Positions 25,856 through 33,930 of a DNA stretch of 40,743 bases are shown one piece after another. The notes beneath the pieces are model-generated. The model saw only the letters and a program-made list of their open reading frames with translations. It searched no databases and was not told where the DNA came from. The stretch covers positions 1-40,743 of the forward strand of contig JADGRC010000362.1 of assembly GCA_017881245.1 (NCBI GenBank), read 5' to 3'. Source of the stretch: Pseudomonadota bacterium. GTDB lineage: Bacteria; Myxococcota_A; Polyangia; Fen-1088. The translations under genes were made by a program, and so were the position numbers. Every line of letters begins with the position of its first letter. Within the stretch, counting starts at the first letter, position 1.

Positions 25856-26640
25856 GCCGCTCGGCGCGATTTTCGGCGGCCCTTCTGGTGGAACTGGCTG
25901 TTCTTCTGGGCGGGCCTATGCAAATCGCCCATGCGGATGAAGACGCCCTCGTACGTGTGTTATCCGAAGAAGCCAGCGTCCACACCGGGCCGGGATTTTC
26001 CTTTCGAACCGTCTACGTGGCCACCCGAGGCGAGGTGTTTCCGGTCATCGAGCGCGCGACGCGTGCCCACTGGTTTCGCGTGCGATTGCCCGACGGCACG
26101 TCGGGCTGGGTGCTCGGCGATCAGGTGTTCCCCCTCGACGTCGACACTGCGGAAGCGCACCGCGGGCCCTCACTGTGGGGCCGTATCTCGAATGCGGTGT
26201 TCTCGCCATCGCCGCTGCTCGAGGGGCGATTCGGCCTGTCGTTCTCGGCCGGGATTCTGGGGGGGGATTCCGCGTTCATTTTCAGGCCCGCCATCCTGTT
26301 CGAGCCACACATCTCGATCGAGGGCTTTCTGGGCGAAACAGTTGGAAACCAGGTGGACGTCGTCTATTTCGGGGCTGGGCCCAACGTCTTCATGTTCCCA
26401 ACCTCGCCCGTCACGCCGTTTCTGTCGGCGGCCGGCGGCGGTGCCTGGGGCCGGCCCAAGGCCGATCAATTCGCGATTCCCCATACGACCTACGCCATGG
26501 TTAACGTGGGCGGCGGACTGCTAATCGCGCTCAAAAAACGCGTCACGTTGCGCGGGGACGCCCGCCACTACGTCGTCTTTGATCCCAACCACACCCAACG
26601 AATCAGGGAGTTCACCGGTGCGCTCAGCATTGTTTTTTGA
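25852..26640 (+). CDS. Bacterial SH3 domain plus outer-membrane barrel protein
   Basis: 262 residues. A signal peptide ends near IAHADE. An SH3-type domain at about 25-90 (VRVLSEEASVHTGPGFSFRT, WFRVRLPDGTSGWVLGDQ) is the form that usually binds cell-wall peptides. The remaining 160 residues form a barrel (FGLSFSAGILGG, FIFRPAILFEPHISIEGFLG, VTPFLSAAGGGAWG) ending in Phe (GALSIVF). The protein could tether an outer-membrane barrel to peptidoglycan, which is inference from the domains. It overlaps the DUF4266 gene by 23 bases. Confidence 0.75.
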   Translation: MSRSARFSAALLVELAVLLGGPMQIAHADEDALVRVLSEEASVHTGPGFSFRTVYVATRGEVFPVIERATRAHWFRVRLPDGTSGWVLGDQVFPLDVDTAEAHRGPSLWGRISNAVFSPSPLLEGRFGLSFSAGILGGDSAFIFRPAILFEPHISIEGFLGETVGNQVDVVYFGAGPNVFMFPTSPVTPFLSAAGGGAWGRPKADQFAIPHTTYAMVNVGGGLLIALKKRVTLRGDARHYVVFDPNHTQRIREFTGALSIVF

Positions 26641-26884
26641 CTCGCGGGGGCGTTCTCCGTCGCGCACCTCCGCGTGGATGCTCCTTCTGGTCGTCGCAAC
26701 GCTGAGCAGCGTGGGCTGCGGGCACCTGGGCGTGAAACCCCACCAGCGCGAGTTGCTGGCCGACCGAATCATGAAGCTGGACGGGGACGCTCAAGAAAAG
26801 GCCGCCGACGAGCACGTCCTGTCCAATCGGGAAGGGGCCATCGGAGGAACCGGGACTTCAGGCGGAGGGTGCGGTTGCAACTGA
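26618..26884 (+). CDS. DUF4266-type small lipoprotein
   Basis: 88 residues from a GTG with a good ribosome site (GGGAG, 8 bases upstream) inside the end of the previous gene. A hydrophobic stretch ends in a lipobox (SSVGC). The mature part (GVKPHQRELLADRIMKLDGD, ADEHVLSNREGAIGGTGTSG) ends GGGCGCN, the hallmark of the DUF4266 family. Function unknown; family members usually lie next to DUF3570 barrels, as here. The C-terminal Cys pair could bind metal or be modified. Confidence 0.85.
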   Translation: MRSALFFDSRGRSPSRTSAWMLLLVVATLSSVGCGHLGVKPHQRELLADRIMKLDGDAQEKAADEHVLSNREGAIGGTGTSGGGCGCN

Positions 26885-28134
26885 GGACGCGCGCCGGCTT
26901 GGTCGCCCTGACCGTGGCAATCGCGTCGGCGGGTTGGGGATCCGCGCGCGCAGTCGAGATGGAGGCCGCGCAACGAATCACCGTGTTCACGGAGGCGTCC
27001 AACTCCCGGAGCGGAATCTGCGCCGACAAGGGCAACTGCAATCTGACCGTGCTCCATCCGCAGACCGACATCAGCGCCACGTTCGGGTCAGGCCTGAGCA
27101 TCGCGGGGGGGTACGCGCTTGATGTCGTCAGCGGTGCGACGCCCAAGGTGTTCAGCGTGGACGCCGTCTCGACAGCGACGCGGTTCTCCGATACGCGACA
27201 CCAGTTCAAGGGCGCGCTGACCTACACCCGTCCCACCGCCGACGTGACCGCCGGCTATAGCTACGGCTGGGAGAGCGACTACAAATCGAGCGCCCTCAGC
27301 GTAAACACCCGCAGCGACATATTGGACCATCAGATCACGCTCGGTTTCGCGTACACGCACAACTTCGACGATGTCTGCGATCAGGACAATCAGGCCGCCG
27401 CCGGAAACCCACTCAATCGCCTGGCACTGGCCTCATCGCAAAATTGCTTCAAGATTGTCGACGGCCCAATCGGCCAGCGGACGGTCACCCACCGACTGAA
27501 TATCGATTCCCTGGAGCCGTCCGTCACCTGGGCGGCCACCCCGCGATTGCTGCTTCAGGGCGGCGCGACGGCGCAGATCCTGGACGGCTTTCAGGCGAAC
27601 CCATACCGGCAGGTGGAGCTCGGCAGCGCGGCGCGCGCGCCGCAAGAAAGCTTGCCGACTCTGCGCCAGCGCTACGCTCTGTTTGGGCGCGCGGCCTATG
27701 CCTTTCCACGAACCCGCACGGCCCTGCAGACCATGGTTCGTGTCTATCGGGACACCTGGGCGGTGGAGGCCGTAACCGGCGAAGTCTTGCTCAACCAATA
27801 CCTCGCAAAGTTTCTGTTGTTGTCGGTTCGTGGCCGCGTACACGCGCAACGAGGCGCGACCTTCTATCGCGACGCCCACGGCTATCGTTTTTTGGGACCA
27901 AACAGCCAGTACTGGACCGGGGACCGCGAGCTGACGCCCATGGAGAACCTGCTGTTCGGTGGGAAATTCTCTTATCTGCGGATCCCCGAAACGGGAACGA
28001 CCAGCTTCTTCAGAGAAATCGAAGCCGCCGTGAAATGGGAGGGCCTCTTCTATCACCTCGACTCGACCGTGGCGCCCAACGCCGATCGCAAGCTGGCGAT
28101 GATCTTTCAGCTCGCGATCGCGTTGCGATTCTGA
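26875..28134 (+). CDS. DUF3570 outer-membrane beta-barrel protein
   Basis: 419 residues from a TTG with a strong ribosome site (GGAGG, about 6 bases upstream), overlapping DUF4266 by 10 bases. A signal peptide ends near GSARAVE. The body has many barrel strands (FKGALTYTRPTADVTAGYSY, ITLGFAYTHNFDDVCDQD, LLLQGGATAQILDGFQANPY, YALFGRAAYAFPRTRTALQT). It also carries the family motif near GFQANPYRQV, and a terminal LAIALRF. In other bacteria DUF3570 and DUF4266 are often found with ApbE-type flavin transferases; none is in this window. Likely role is an outer-membrane pore or platform for a secreted or surface redox protein, unproven. Confidence 0.85.
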   Translation: MQLRTRAGLVALTVAIASAGWGSARAVEMEAAQRITVFTEASNSRSGICADKGNCNLTVLHPQTDISATFGSGLSIAGGYALDVVSGATPKVFSVDAVSTATRFSDTRHQFKGALTYTRPTADVTAGYSYGWESDYKSSALSVNTRSDILDHQITLGFAYTHNFDDVCDQDNQAAAGNPLNRLALASSQNCFKIVDGPIGQRTVTHRLNIDSLEPSVTWAATPRLLLQGGATAQILDGFQANPYRQVELGSAARAPQESLPTLRQRYALFGRAAYAFPRTRTALQTMVRVYRDTWAVEAVTGEVLLNQYLAKFLLLSVRGRVHAQRGATFYRDAHGYRFLGPNSQYWTGDRELTPMENLLFGGKFSYLRIPETGTTSFFREIEAAVKWEGLFYHLDSTVAPNADRKLAMIFQLAIALRF

Positions 28135-28163
28135 GGGTGGTGCTCTGCTCGATCGAACCACGT

Positions 28164-29606
28164 CTACTGCGGCGTCTCGCTCGCCGGCGACGGATTGACC
28201 GTCCCGGTCGGCTGGGTGGTCTCCACGGGCTCCGGCCTGGCGTCGCTCGTCTCCACTCGAGCGAAAACGCCCTCGTCCCGCGCGTCCGTCGACATCTCCA
28301 CCGGCGCCTGCCAGCGTTCCACCGGCCGGGTGGTCGCCGTCAGGGAAACATAAAACCAGGTCTGGCGTTGATGAAACGTGACCTTGTCGGCCCGCACACG
28401 AGGCGCGAGGGCGGAACAACGCAGCCCCGTTTCGACAATAAGACTGTGGGAAACGAGATGCCGAACCGGCAAAGCGACGTCGACCAGGGTCTCGTCTGAA
28501 TTGGCGGCGGGGCCAACGATGGGTGACTTTCTCAAGCTGGTGGCGAAGGTTCCTTCCAAACCGATCGTCCAATCCGGCTCCAACAGCACCTGCGTACGGA
28601 CGACCCCGATGCCGCGGGGACCCGCGACTCGCAGGAACGGATCCACGTAGTAATCGAGCGCAGCGCTCGTCATTCCGCGCCAGGAGACACCCCGGCGTGT
28701 CAGGAACAGCCCATTTAACTCCACGCTGCCGACTGGCCTCACGAGAGATCCCCCTTGCGGTGTTGTTCCCGTCGCCGCTCCGCCCGGAAGTACCACCGGC
28801 GTCCTGCCGCGATCCTCCGCATAGCTAAAGCCGCCCGACAAGCGCAGCTCCGTGCTCCGGGCCAGCCGCGTCCGCCAGCCCACTTGCGGCGTCACGGCGA
28901 GGACCTCGATGCCGTGATCGAGAGTCCGATCCGACAAGCCGAGGGTGAGCAACAAAGAATCGCGGCGCGACACGCGCGCGATTCCGGAGGCATCGAGCCG
29001 AACGTTCGTCTGGCTGAACGATCCGAAAGGATTCTGCATCTCGGCCATCATCGTGTTTCCCAGCGTCTTGCGCCGTTCCACGTCGAGCATGGTCTCGTAT
29101 CGCCAAACGCGATCCGCGTCCCAGCGCAGTCCCGTCCCCGCCGAGACGGCGAAGATCTTCAGCACCGGAGGCAATACCGTGTTCGGTATGATCTGCGTCA
29201 GCGACTGATAGTCGGCCTCTCCGTATGAGGCGGCGGCACGTTCGATGAAGCGCAGGTTCGGCGTGGCGTCGAGGGTGACGGACAAGGTCGCTGTGTGCAA
29301 GACCAGCGTCTTGCTGGCGCCGAACGCATTCGGCCGCCGCCACAACAGCCGCGGGCTGTAATCCAGAAGAACCTGTCGAGCCGGGTTCTGGTCCTGGAGC
29401 TCGCCCATCGGTGCCAGCACCCCCACTACGGTCCAGTGGGGATCCGTGTCCAGATGGAACTCCTGGCCCGGCGGCAAATTGGTGGGCGGCACCTGATTTC
29501 GCTGAAACGGCGCCTGCCCGACGCGGCCTTCGGCGGAGAGGCCGGCAAACGCACCGAACTCGCCCGACAGGAAGAGCAGTCCCGCCAGCGGCACAAGCCC
29601 CAGCAT
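28164..29606 (-). CDS. Large outer-membrane beta-barrel in the exopolysaccharide locus (Wzp/EpsX-like candidate)
   Basis: 480 residues with a signal peptide (MLGLVPLAGLLFLSGEFGAF). After a short N-terminal part the sequence alternates barrel strands with polar loops (TATLSVTLDATPNLRF, DSLLLTLGLSDRTLDHGI, STELRLSGGFSYAEDRGR, SLIVETGLRCSALAPR, TWFYVSLTATTRP). It is long enough for about 18 strands. The C-terminus is not aromatic but a Pro/Thr/Glu-rich tail of about 40 residues. It starts 5 bases after the short Wza-like gene stops. Myxobacterial exopolysaccharide systems are known to pair a short Wza with an 18-stranded barrel; this pair fits that pattern by position and size. Confidence 0.7.
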   Translation of the reverse strand: MLGLVPLAGLLFLSGEFGAFAGLSAEGRVGQAPFQRNQVPPTNLPPGQEFHLDTDPHWTVVGVLAPMGELQDQNPARQVLLDYSPRLLWRRPNAFGASKTLVLHTATLSVTLDATPNLRFIERAAASYGEADYQSLTQIIPNTVLPPVLKIFAVSAGTGLRWDADRVWRYETMLDVERRKTLGNTMMAEMQNPFGSFSQTNVRLDASGIARVSRRDSLLLTLGLSDRTLDHGIEVLAVTPQVGWRTRLARSTELRLSGGFSYAEDRGRTPVVLPGGAATGTTPQGGSLVRPVGSVELNGLFLTRRGVSWRGMTSAALDYYVDPFLRVAGPRGIGVVRTQVLLEPDWTIGLEGTFATSLRKSPIVGPAANSDETLVDVALPVRHLVSHSLIVETGLRCSALAPRVRADKVTFHQRQTWFYVSLTATTRPVERWQAPVEMSTDARDEGVFARVETSDARPEPVETTQPTGTVNPSPASETPQ

Positions 29607-29611
29607 GTTCC

Positions 29612-30235
29612 TTATTCGGCGACGACGACGTCCCCGTCGCGCAAGCGAAACGGGGCAATCCGCGGCTCTGGCCCGGTCAATTCCTGGGCCTTGAAGCGGA
29701 TGCGCAGATCTCTTTCGCCCACTCGAACGACGAAGATACGGTCACTCGACGCGAAGACCGTCAGCCACCCCGCCGCGGCCAAGGCGGCCGTCACGCTTCG
29801 ATCCCGCGTCAGCTCGTAAGGGCCCGGCGCCTTGACCTCGCCGACCACGTTCACGCGCGCCGGGGCCTTGCGGGCAACGGAGACCATGACCCGCGGATTG
29901 ATGACGACGTTGGTCAGTCGAATCTGTAAAAACTCGGCGACTTGCGTTGGGGTCTTTCCCTCCACGAAGATGTTCCCCAACGTCGGGTGCAGGTAACCGC
30001 CGTCCTCGCGAAGCACGAATTCACCCGACAGGGGCGCCTGGTCCTGAACCTGAACCACAATCGTGTCGCGCGCATGAATCACCGCTTCGGGTTCCGCCGC
30101 GACGGCGGGCAGGTCCCGCGCCCAAATGAAGGGACGCTCCGTCGCGCACCCCGCCACGGCCAGCATCAGCAAGGTGGCAATTCCCAACGCACCAAGCCGA
30201 ACCGACCGGCGCCGGACCAAACGTTCGCTATTCAT
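29612..30235 (-). CDS. Short Wza-like polysaccharide export lipoprotein
   Basis: 207 residues from ATG 30235. A basic n-region and hydrophobic core end in a lipobox (LAVAGC). A polysaccharide-export (PES) domain follows (IVVQVQDQAPLSGEFVLRED, GGYLHPTLGNIFVEGKTPTQ, VVINPRVMVSVARK) and then one SLBB-like domain (RVNVVGEVKAPGPYELTRDR, VTAALAAAGWL, FVVRVGERDLRIRF). It stops there. The further SLBB repeats and the C-terminal amphipathic helix that forms the outer-membrane pore of E. coli Wza (about 380 residues) are absent. It therefore cannot cross the outer membrane alone and probably works with the barrel encoded immediately downstream. Confidence 0.85.
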   Translation of the reverse strand: MNSERLVRRRSVRLGALGIATLLMLAVAGCATERPFIWARDLPAVAAEPEAVIHARDTIVVQVQDQAPLSGEFVLREDGGYLHPTLGNIFVEGKTPTQVAEFLQIRLTNVVINPRVMVSVARKAPARVNVVGEVKAPGPYELTRDRSVTAALAAAGWLTVFASSDRIFVVRVGERDLRIRFKAQELTGPEPRIAPFRLRDGDVVVAE

Positions 30236-30269
30236 CGGATGCCCCCATCTTTCAGCTGGTGCTGCGTGA

Positions 30270-32135
30270 CTAGCGTGCATGCGGAGGTCCACGATAGCCG
30301 AGCGACGTCGATGGACTGCTGACGATCCGGCGCCCCTCGCGAAACGCTATTGCGATGGCGGCCGCTACCAGGCCGACAAACAGTCCCAGCAAGGATCGCA
30401 ACGCCAATATCTTCAGAGTCTTGGACTTCTCCAAACGAGGCGACGTGATGATGTCATAGCGAGATTCGGCCGAGACTCGCTCGATGCTCAGCTGCAATTC
30501 CGCTTTCTTCAACCTCTCGAAAAGCTGACTGTGCAAGCGATTGGTGGCTTCCTGCGTGTGATTCATTTCTTGCACGCGCTCCTCGACCCGGGGCAAATCC
30601 CCCACCACCTTACGAACTTGGCTCAGGCTTTTTTCCGTGTCGTCCAAGTCGCTGCGAGCGGCGTTCAGTTGAGCCTGCAGCGTCTGGACGCGATTCTCAA
30701 TAGTTACCAGACCGGCATTCGATTCCCGATCCACCTGGGTGGTTTCCGCGTGCATCTCATCGTTGATCAGTTTCTCGATACGGTTCTTTTCGTCCTTGAG
30801 CTGCCGCACCTCCGGATGTCCGTCCGCCAAGCCAGAGGCGTAAGCCTCGCTAAGCTTCCTGTTGATGGCGGCCAGCGAGTCCCGATAGACCTGGGACGAT
30901 TGACGCCGTGACTGGGCGAGCGGAGATTCCGTCGCCAATTGGCGCCGCTCGGCCGCCAGATCACCCTGAAGACGCCTGACCTGTGCCATTAGCTCCGCGC
31001 GGCGACTCTCTAGCTGAAACCGGCTCGAATGCGTCTGCAGGGACTCCTCGGGCAATCGATCGGCGTTGGCCTGGCGAAAACGCGATCGGTCAGCGGCGAT
31101 CTGCGCGAGATCTTTCTCCACCGACTTCAACTGATTCCGCAGGAATTCGGCCTCGGCGCTGAAGACGCGTAAAGCCTTCTTGATCTCGGACTGCAAATAG
31201 TTGCGCAGGTGAGCATCCAGAAATACGTCTGGCGCCGGTCGCCCGCGATCAAACCAACCATCGTGGTATGTGGCGCGGTACGTGTGCTCATCGAGTGGGT
31301 CGAACTTCAGGCGGCTCGTTATGGAAGCGATCCGCACCTCATCCGGGTCCACGCCATCGAGAGTCAACAGGGTCGATCGGACCAGCTCCGGATGTGTGAA
31401 CGCGTGCTCGGCACCCCTGAAGAACTGCAACGAATCGTCGGTGACTCTTTCCGGCTCGACGGGGTTGGATTTCATCTGCGGCTGCAGCTTCACCTCGCAA
31501 AACGCGGCGCGGGCCGGAGGAAACACTAAGATCGACGCCAATCCGACGCCGGCTCCGGTGGCCAACAACGCGGCGATCAGCCGGAAGTGGTGTCCCATGA
31601 ACCGATAGATCGCCACGATCCCATAAACCACCTCGGCGAACGACGCGCTCTCCTCTTCATCGGTGTTAACGGATGGTTGGAACTGCGTGGACGACAGGCG
31701 CGGTGGGGGCTGCGGAAACCGCATCATCGCGCCCCCGCCGGTCGCGCGGGACGACCACTTTTGCGGAGAAATCAGAGCGACTGTGGCGTCGGACCGACTA
31801 CCCATTACGAACTTGAACTCAATTGTCCCCACCAGCACGAGATCGCCATGCTTGAGCCTGGCGCTCTTGACCCGGTCACCACCGACAAAGGTGCCGTTCG
31901 TCGAATTGAGGTCCTCGATCTCGAATCCGTGGCTGCCGTTGATGATCCGTGCGTGGCTTCCAGACACCGATGGATCGCCGACGTGTACATCCGCATCGTC
32001 GTTGCGCCCGATGACGGTGGTATTGCGCTCAAGCGGATAGACCTTGCCCGGCTGATCCCCGCTCACGGCGATCAAGAACGCGTGTGCCTCGCCACCGAGC
32101 ACAGCTTCATCGAGATCGCCGTCCAGATCACTCAT
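30270..32135 (-). CDS. FHA domain fused to a Wzz/GumC-type chain-length protein
   Basis: 621 residues. The N-terminal FHA domain (about 22-110) shows classical phosphothreonine-binding residues in TTVIGRNDDADVHVGDP, SVSGSHARI and DLNSTNGTFVGG. A linker follows, then a membrane helix at about 184-206, then a long periplasmic coiled coil with LRNQLKSVEKDLAQIAADRS and LERLKKAELQLSIERV-type heptads. A C-terminal membrane helix (LRSLLGLFVGLVAAAIAIAF) closes the protein. Wzz/GumC proteins set polymer length and link synthesis to Wza export. There is no Walker-type BY-kinase domain, so the usual tyrosine-kinase control is missing and an FHA domain takes the cytoplasmic position. It lies 34 bases before the Wza-like gene. 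Confidence 0.85.
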   Translation of the reverse strand: MSDLDGDLDEAVLGGEAHAFLIAVSGDQPGKVYPLERNTTVIGRNDDADVHVGDPSVSGSHARIINGSHGFEIEDLNSTNGTFVGGDRVKSARLKHGDLVLVGTIEFKFVMGSRSDATVALISPQKWSSRATGGGAMMRFPQPPPRLSSTQFQPSVNTDEEESASFAEVVYGIVAIYRFMGHHFRLIAALLATGAGVGLASILVFPPARAAFCEVKLQPQMKSNPVEPERVTDDSLQFFRGAEHAFTHPELVRSTLLTLDGVDPDEVRIASITSRLKFDPLDEHTYRATYHDGWFDRGRPAPDVFLDAHLRNYLQSEIKKALRVFSAEAEFLRNQLKSVEKDLAQIAADRSRFRQANADRLPEESLQTHSSRFQLESRRAELMAQVRRLQGDLAAERRQLATESPLAQSRRQSSQVYRDSLAAINRKLSEAYASGLADGHPEVRQLKDEKNRIEKLINDEMHAETTQVDRESNAGLVTIENRVQTLQAQLNAARSDLDDTEKSLSQVRKVVGDLPRVEERVQEMNHTQEATNRLHSQLFERLKKAELQLSIERVSAESRYDIITSPRLEKSKTLKILALRSLLGLFVGLVAAAIAIAFREGRRIVSSPSTSLGYRGPPHAR

Positions 32136-32306
32136 TCGTAGATTGGCCCGAGGTTACCATGGGCATGCTGCGTCGCAACGTGCTTTCCCTTGGTGGTGAT
32201 CGTCCACCCCTACGCCAAGAGCCTGCGGGACCGGTCAATCAACTGGGGAGCGGGCCGAACGTCACGACCTCGATCGCATGCTTTTTTCCAGCGCGGAGTC
32301 ACGCGA
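32136..32306. other. Intergenic region in the exopolysaccharide locus
   Basis: This 171-base gap separates two minus-strand genes, the sugar transferase and the FHA-Wzz gene, and may hold a promoter for the latter. I see no convincing hairpin or ORF. A CTTTTTT run at 32281-32287 lies on the plus strand, the wrong strand for terminating the upstream gene. Confidence 0.4.
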
Positions 32307-33722
32307 TCAGTAAGCGCCCTGGTTCTTCTTGGAACCGAGCATGGTCATGAAGATGATCTTCAAGTCGAGGGCCAGGTACCACCCGGTGATGTAGTCGAGG
32401 TCGTAGCGGACACGCTGCTCCATCTTCTCCAGCGTGTCCGTTTCGCCGCGCAGCCCATTGACCTGCGCCCAGCCCGTGATGCCGGGTTTCACCTTGTGGC
32501 GCAGCATGTAACCCTGAATCAGAGACCGGTAGGCTTGGTTGTGGGCGACGGCGTGCGGTCGCGGACCGACGATCGACATCTTGCCCGTGAGTACCTGAAG
32601 GAACTGCGGAAGCTCGTCGAGTGACGTCCTGCGCAGGAAGCCTCCGATGGGCGTCAGTCTCTTGTCACCCCGCTTAACCTGTTCGATCTCGGTGCCGTCC
32701 TCGCAGACCGTCAGCGTCCTAAACTTCAAGACCCTAATTTCCTTGGCGTTTAGCCCGAAGCGACGCTGTCTGAAGAACACCGGACCGGGGGACGTCATCT
32801 TGACCGCGATAGCCACCGCGATCATCGGAAGAGCGATTAGCGCGAGGATAATCGTGCCGAGGACCAAATCCTCCGCACGCTTCAGCCACCCGGCGACGCC
32901 GTGAAACGGCGAATCGTAGATGCTGACCACGGGAATGTTGGCCACCTGATGCCACCGCCCGTGCATCAGATCGTAGGTGAAGAAGTCCGCGGCCAGATAG
33001 ACGGTGGCGGTGGTGTCGGCAAGCGCCTTCAAGACTTCCCCGATACGCCCCTCGGCCCGCAAGGGCAAGCCGATATAGATGATGTCCAGCTTGCCAGCCC
33101 GCGCGTCCTCGACCAGTTGATCGGACGTGCCGACGAACTGACAATGCTGTCGTGAAAAACGACGCCGTCGCCTGGGTGAACGATCGTCGTACAGCCCCGC
33201 CAGCCGCATACCAAGCCACGGCCGGTCCACGATGCTATCGCACAGCCTTTCGCTGATCTTCGTCGCCCCGAGGATGGCCACTGAGCGTGTATTGCGACCC
33301 TTGCTGCGAAGGTATCGCAATAGGACGCGGGCGCCCATGCGCCATGCGCCGAGCAGAATCGGCGTCGACAAGAACCACCCCACGGAAACGGCGCGGGAAA
33401 AACTGGCGCTGGTCTTGGTGATGAACCCCAGCGCGAACAACATGATCGGAACGGCGAGCCAAGTCGTAAACGCCGCCTCCAGTTCCCGAGCGATGCGTTC
33501 GGACCGCCACGGGCGGTAAAGGCCCCGCCATTCCGCCAGAAGGTTGAAGGCAACCAGCGCGATTGCCGTGGCGGCCGTCATGGGCGCGCGCCACTGGTCC
33601 CGATAGAACACGCACGCGATGTAATGCGCGACCGCGATTGACAGGAGATCGGCGAGCCGCTGGAAGGCGCTCAGCAGCTCCTCGTTTCCCCGCAGGAAAC
33701 CTCTCGAAGGATTTCGGCTCAT
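32307..33722 (-). CDS. Polyprenyl-phosphate sugar-1-phosphate transferase (exopolysaccharide initiation)
   Basis: 471 residues. The N-terminal half has about four membrane helices and a nucleotide-binding-like domain (SVAILGATKISERLCDSIVD). A further helix (DLVLGTIILALIALPMIAVA) leads into the catalytic bacterial sugar transferase domain with family motifs FFRQRRFGLNAKEIRVLKFR, RRTSLDELPQFLQVLTGKMS, IVGPRPHA and PGITGWAQVNGLRGET. The enzyme transfers a sugar phosphate from a UDP-sugar to undecaprenyl phosphate at the inner membrane, the first step of repeat-unit assembly. It resembles WcaJ/WbaP and the Myxococcus EpsZ type; sugar specificity is not readable. The ATG at 33722 follows an AT-rich region with an inverted repeat. 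Confidence 0.92.
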   Translation of the reverse strand: MSRNPSRGFLRGNEELLSAFQRLADLLSIAVAHYIACVFYRDQWRAPMTAATAIALVAFNLLAEWRGLYRPWRSERIARELEAAFTTWLAVPIMLFALGFITKTSASFSRAVSVGWFLSTPILLGAWRMGARVLLRYLRSKGRNTRSVAILGATKISERLCDSIVDRPWLGMRLAGLYDDRSPRRRRRFSRQHCQFVGTSDQLVEDARAGKLDIIYIGLPLRAEGRIGEVLKALADTTATVYLAADFFTYDLMHGRWHQVANIPVVSIYDSPFHGVAGWLKRAEDLVLGTIILALIALPMIAVAIAVKMTSPGPVFFRQRRFGLNAKEIRVLKFRTLTVCEDGTEIEQVKRGDKRLTPIGGFLRRTSLDELPQFLQVLTGKMSIVGPRPHAVAHNQAYRSLIQGYMLRHKVKPGITGWAQVNGLRGETDTLEKMEQRVRYDLDYITGWYLALDLKIIFMTMLGSKKNQGAY

Positions 33723-33930
33723 ATTCCGCCCGCCCTATTAAGCATGTGTTTATGGTTCCGGATTACACGTAATTATGTGCCATGGATTACATCGGCTTGA
33801 GCCAAAAGTAAAGGGCTTAGGCAGTCACAATCGCAAACTGTTCGGTGACGACTTGATTCGGACGGCTTTCTCGGTCGGTTGCGTCCACCCCGCGACCGAA
33901 GGAGCGACGCGGCGTCTAACCGGTGACGAC
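33723..33930. promoter_or_regulatory. Promoter region of the exopolysaccharide sugar transferase, with an inverted repeat
   Basis: This 208-base gap includes a locally AT-rich stretch with ATTAC-AC-GTAAT (33762-33773), a perfect 5-bp inverted repeat, and another GATTACA at 33784-33790. The elements lie 40-70 bases upstream of the ATG, a sensible place for an operator. No known regulator consensus is recognised and the repeat is short. Confidence 0.35.
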
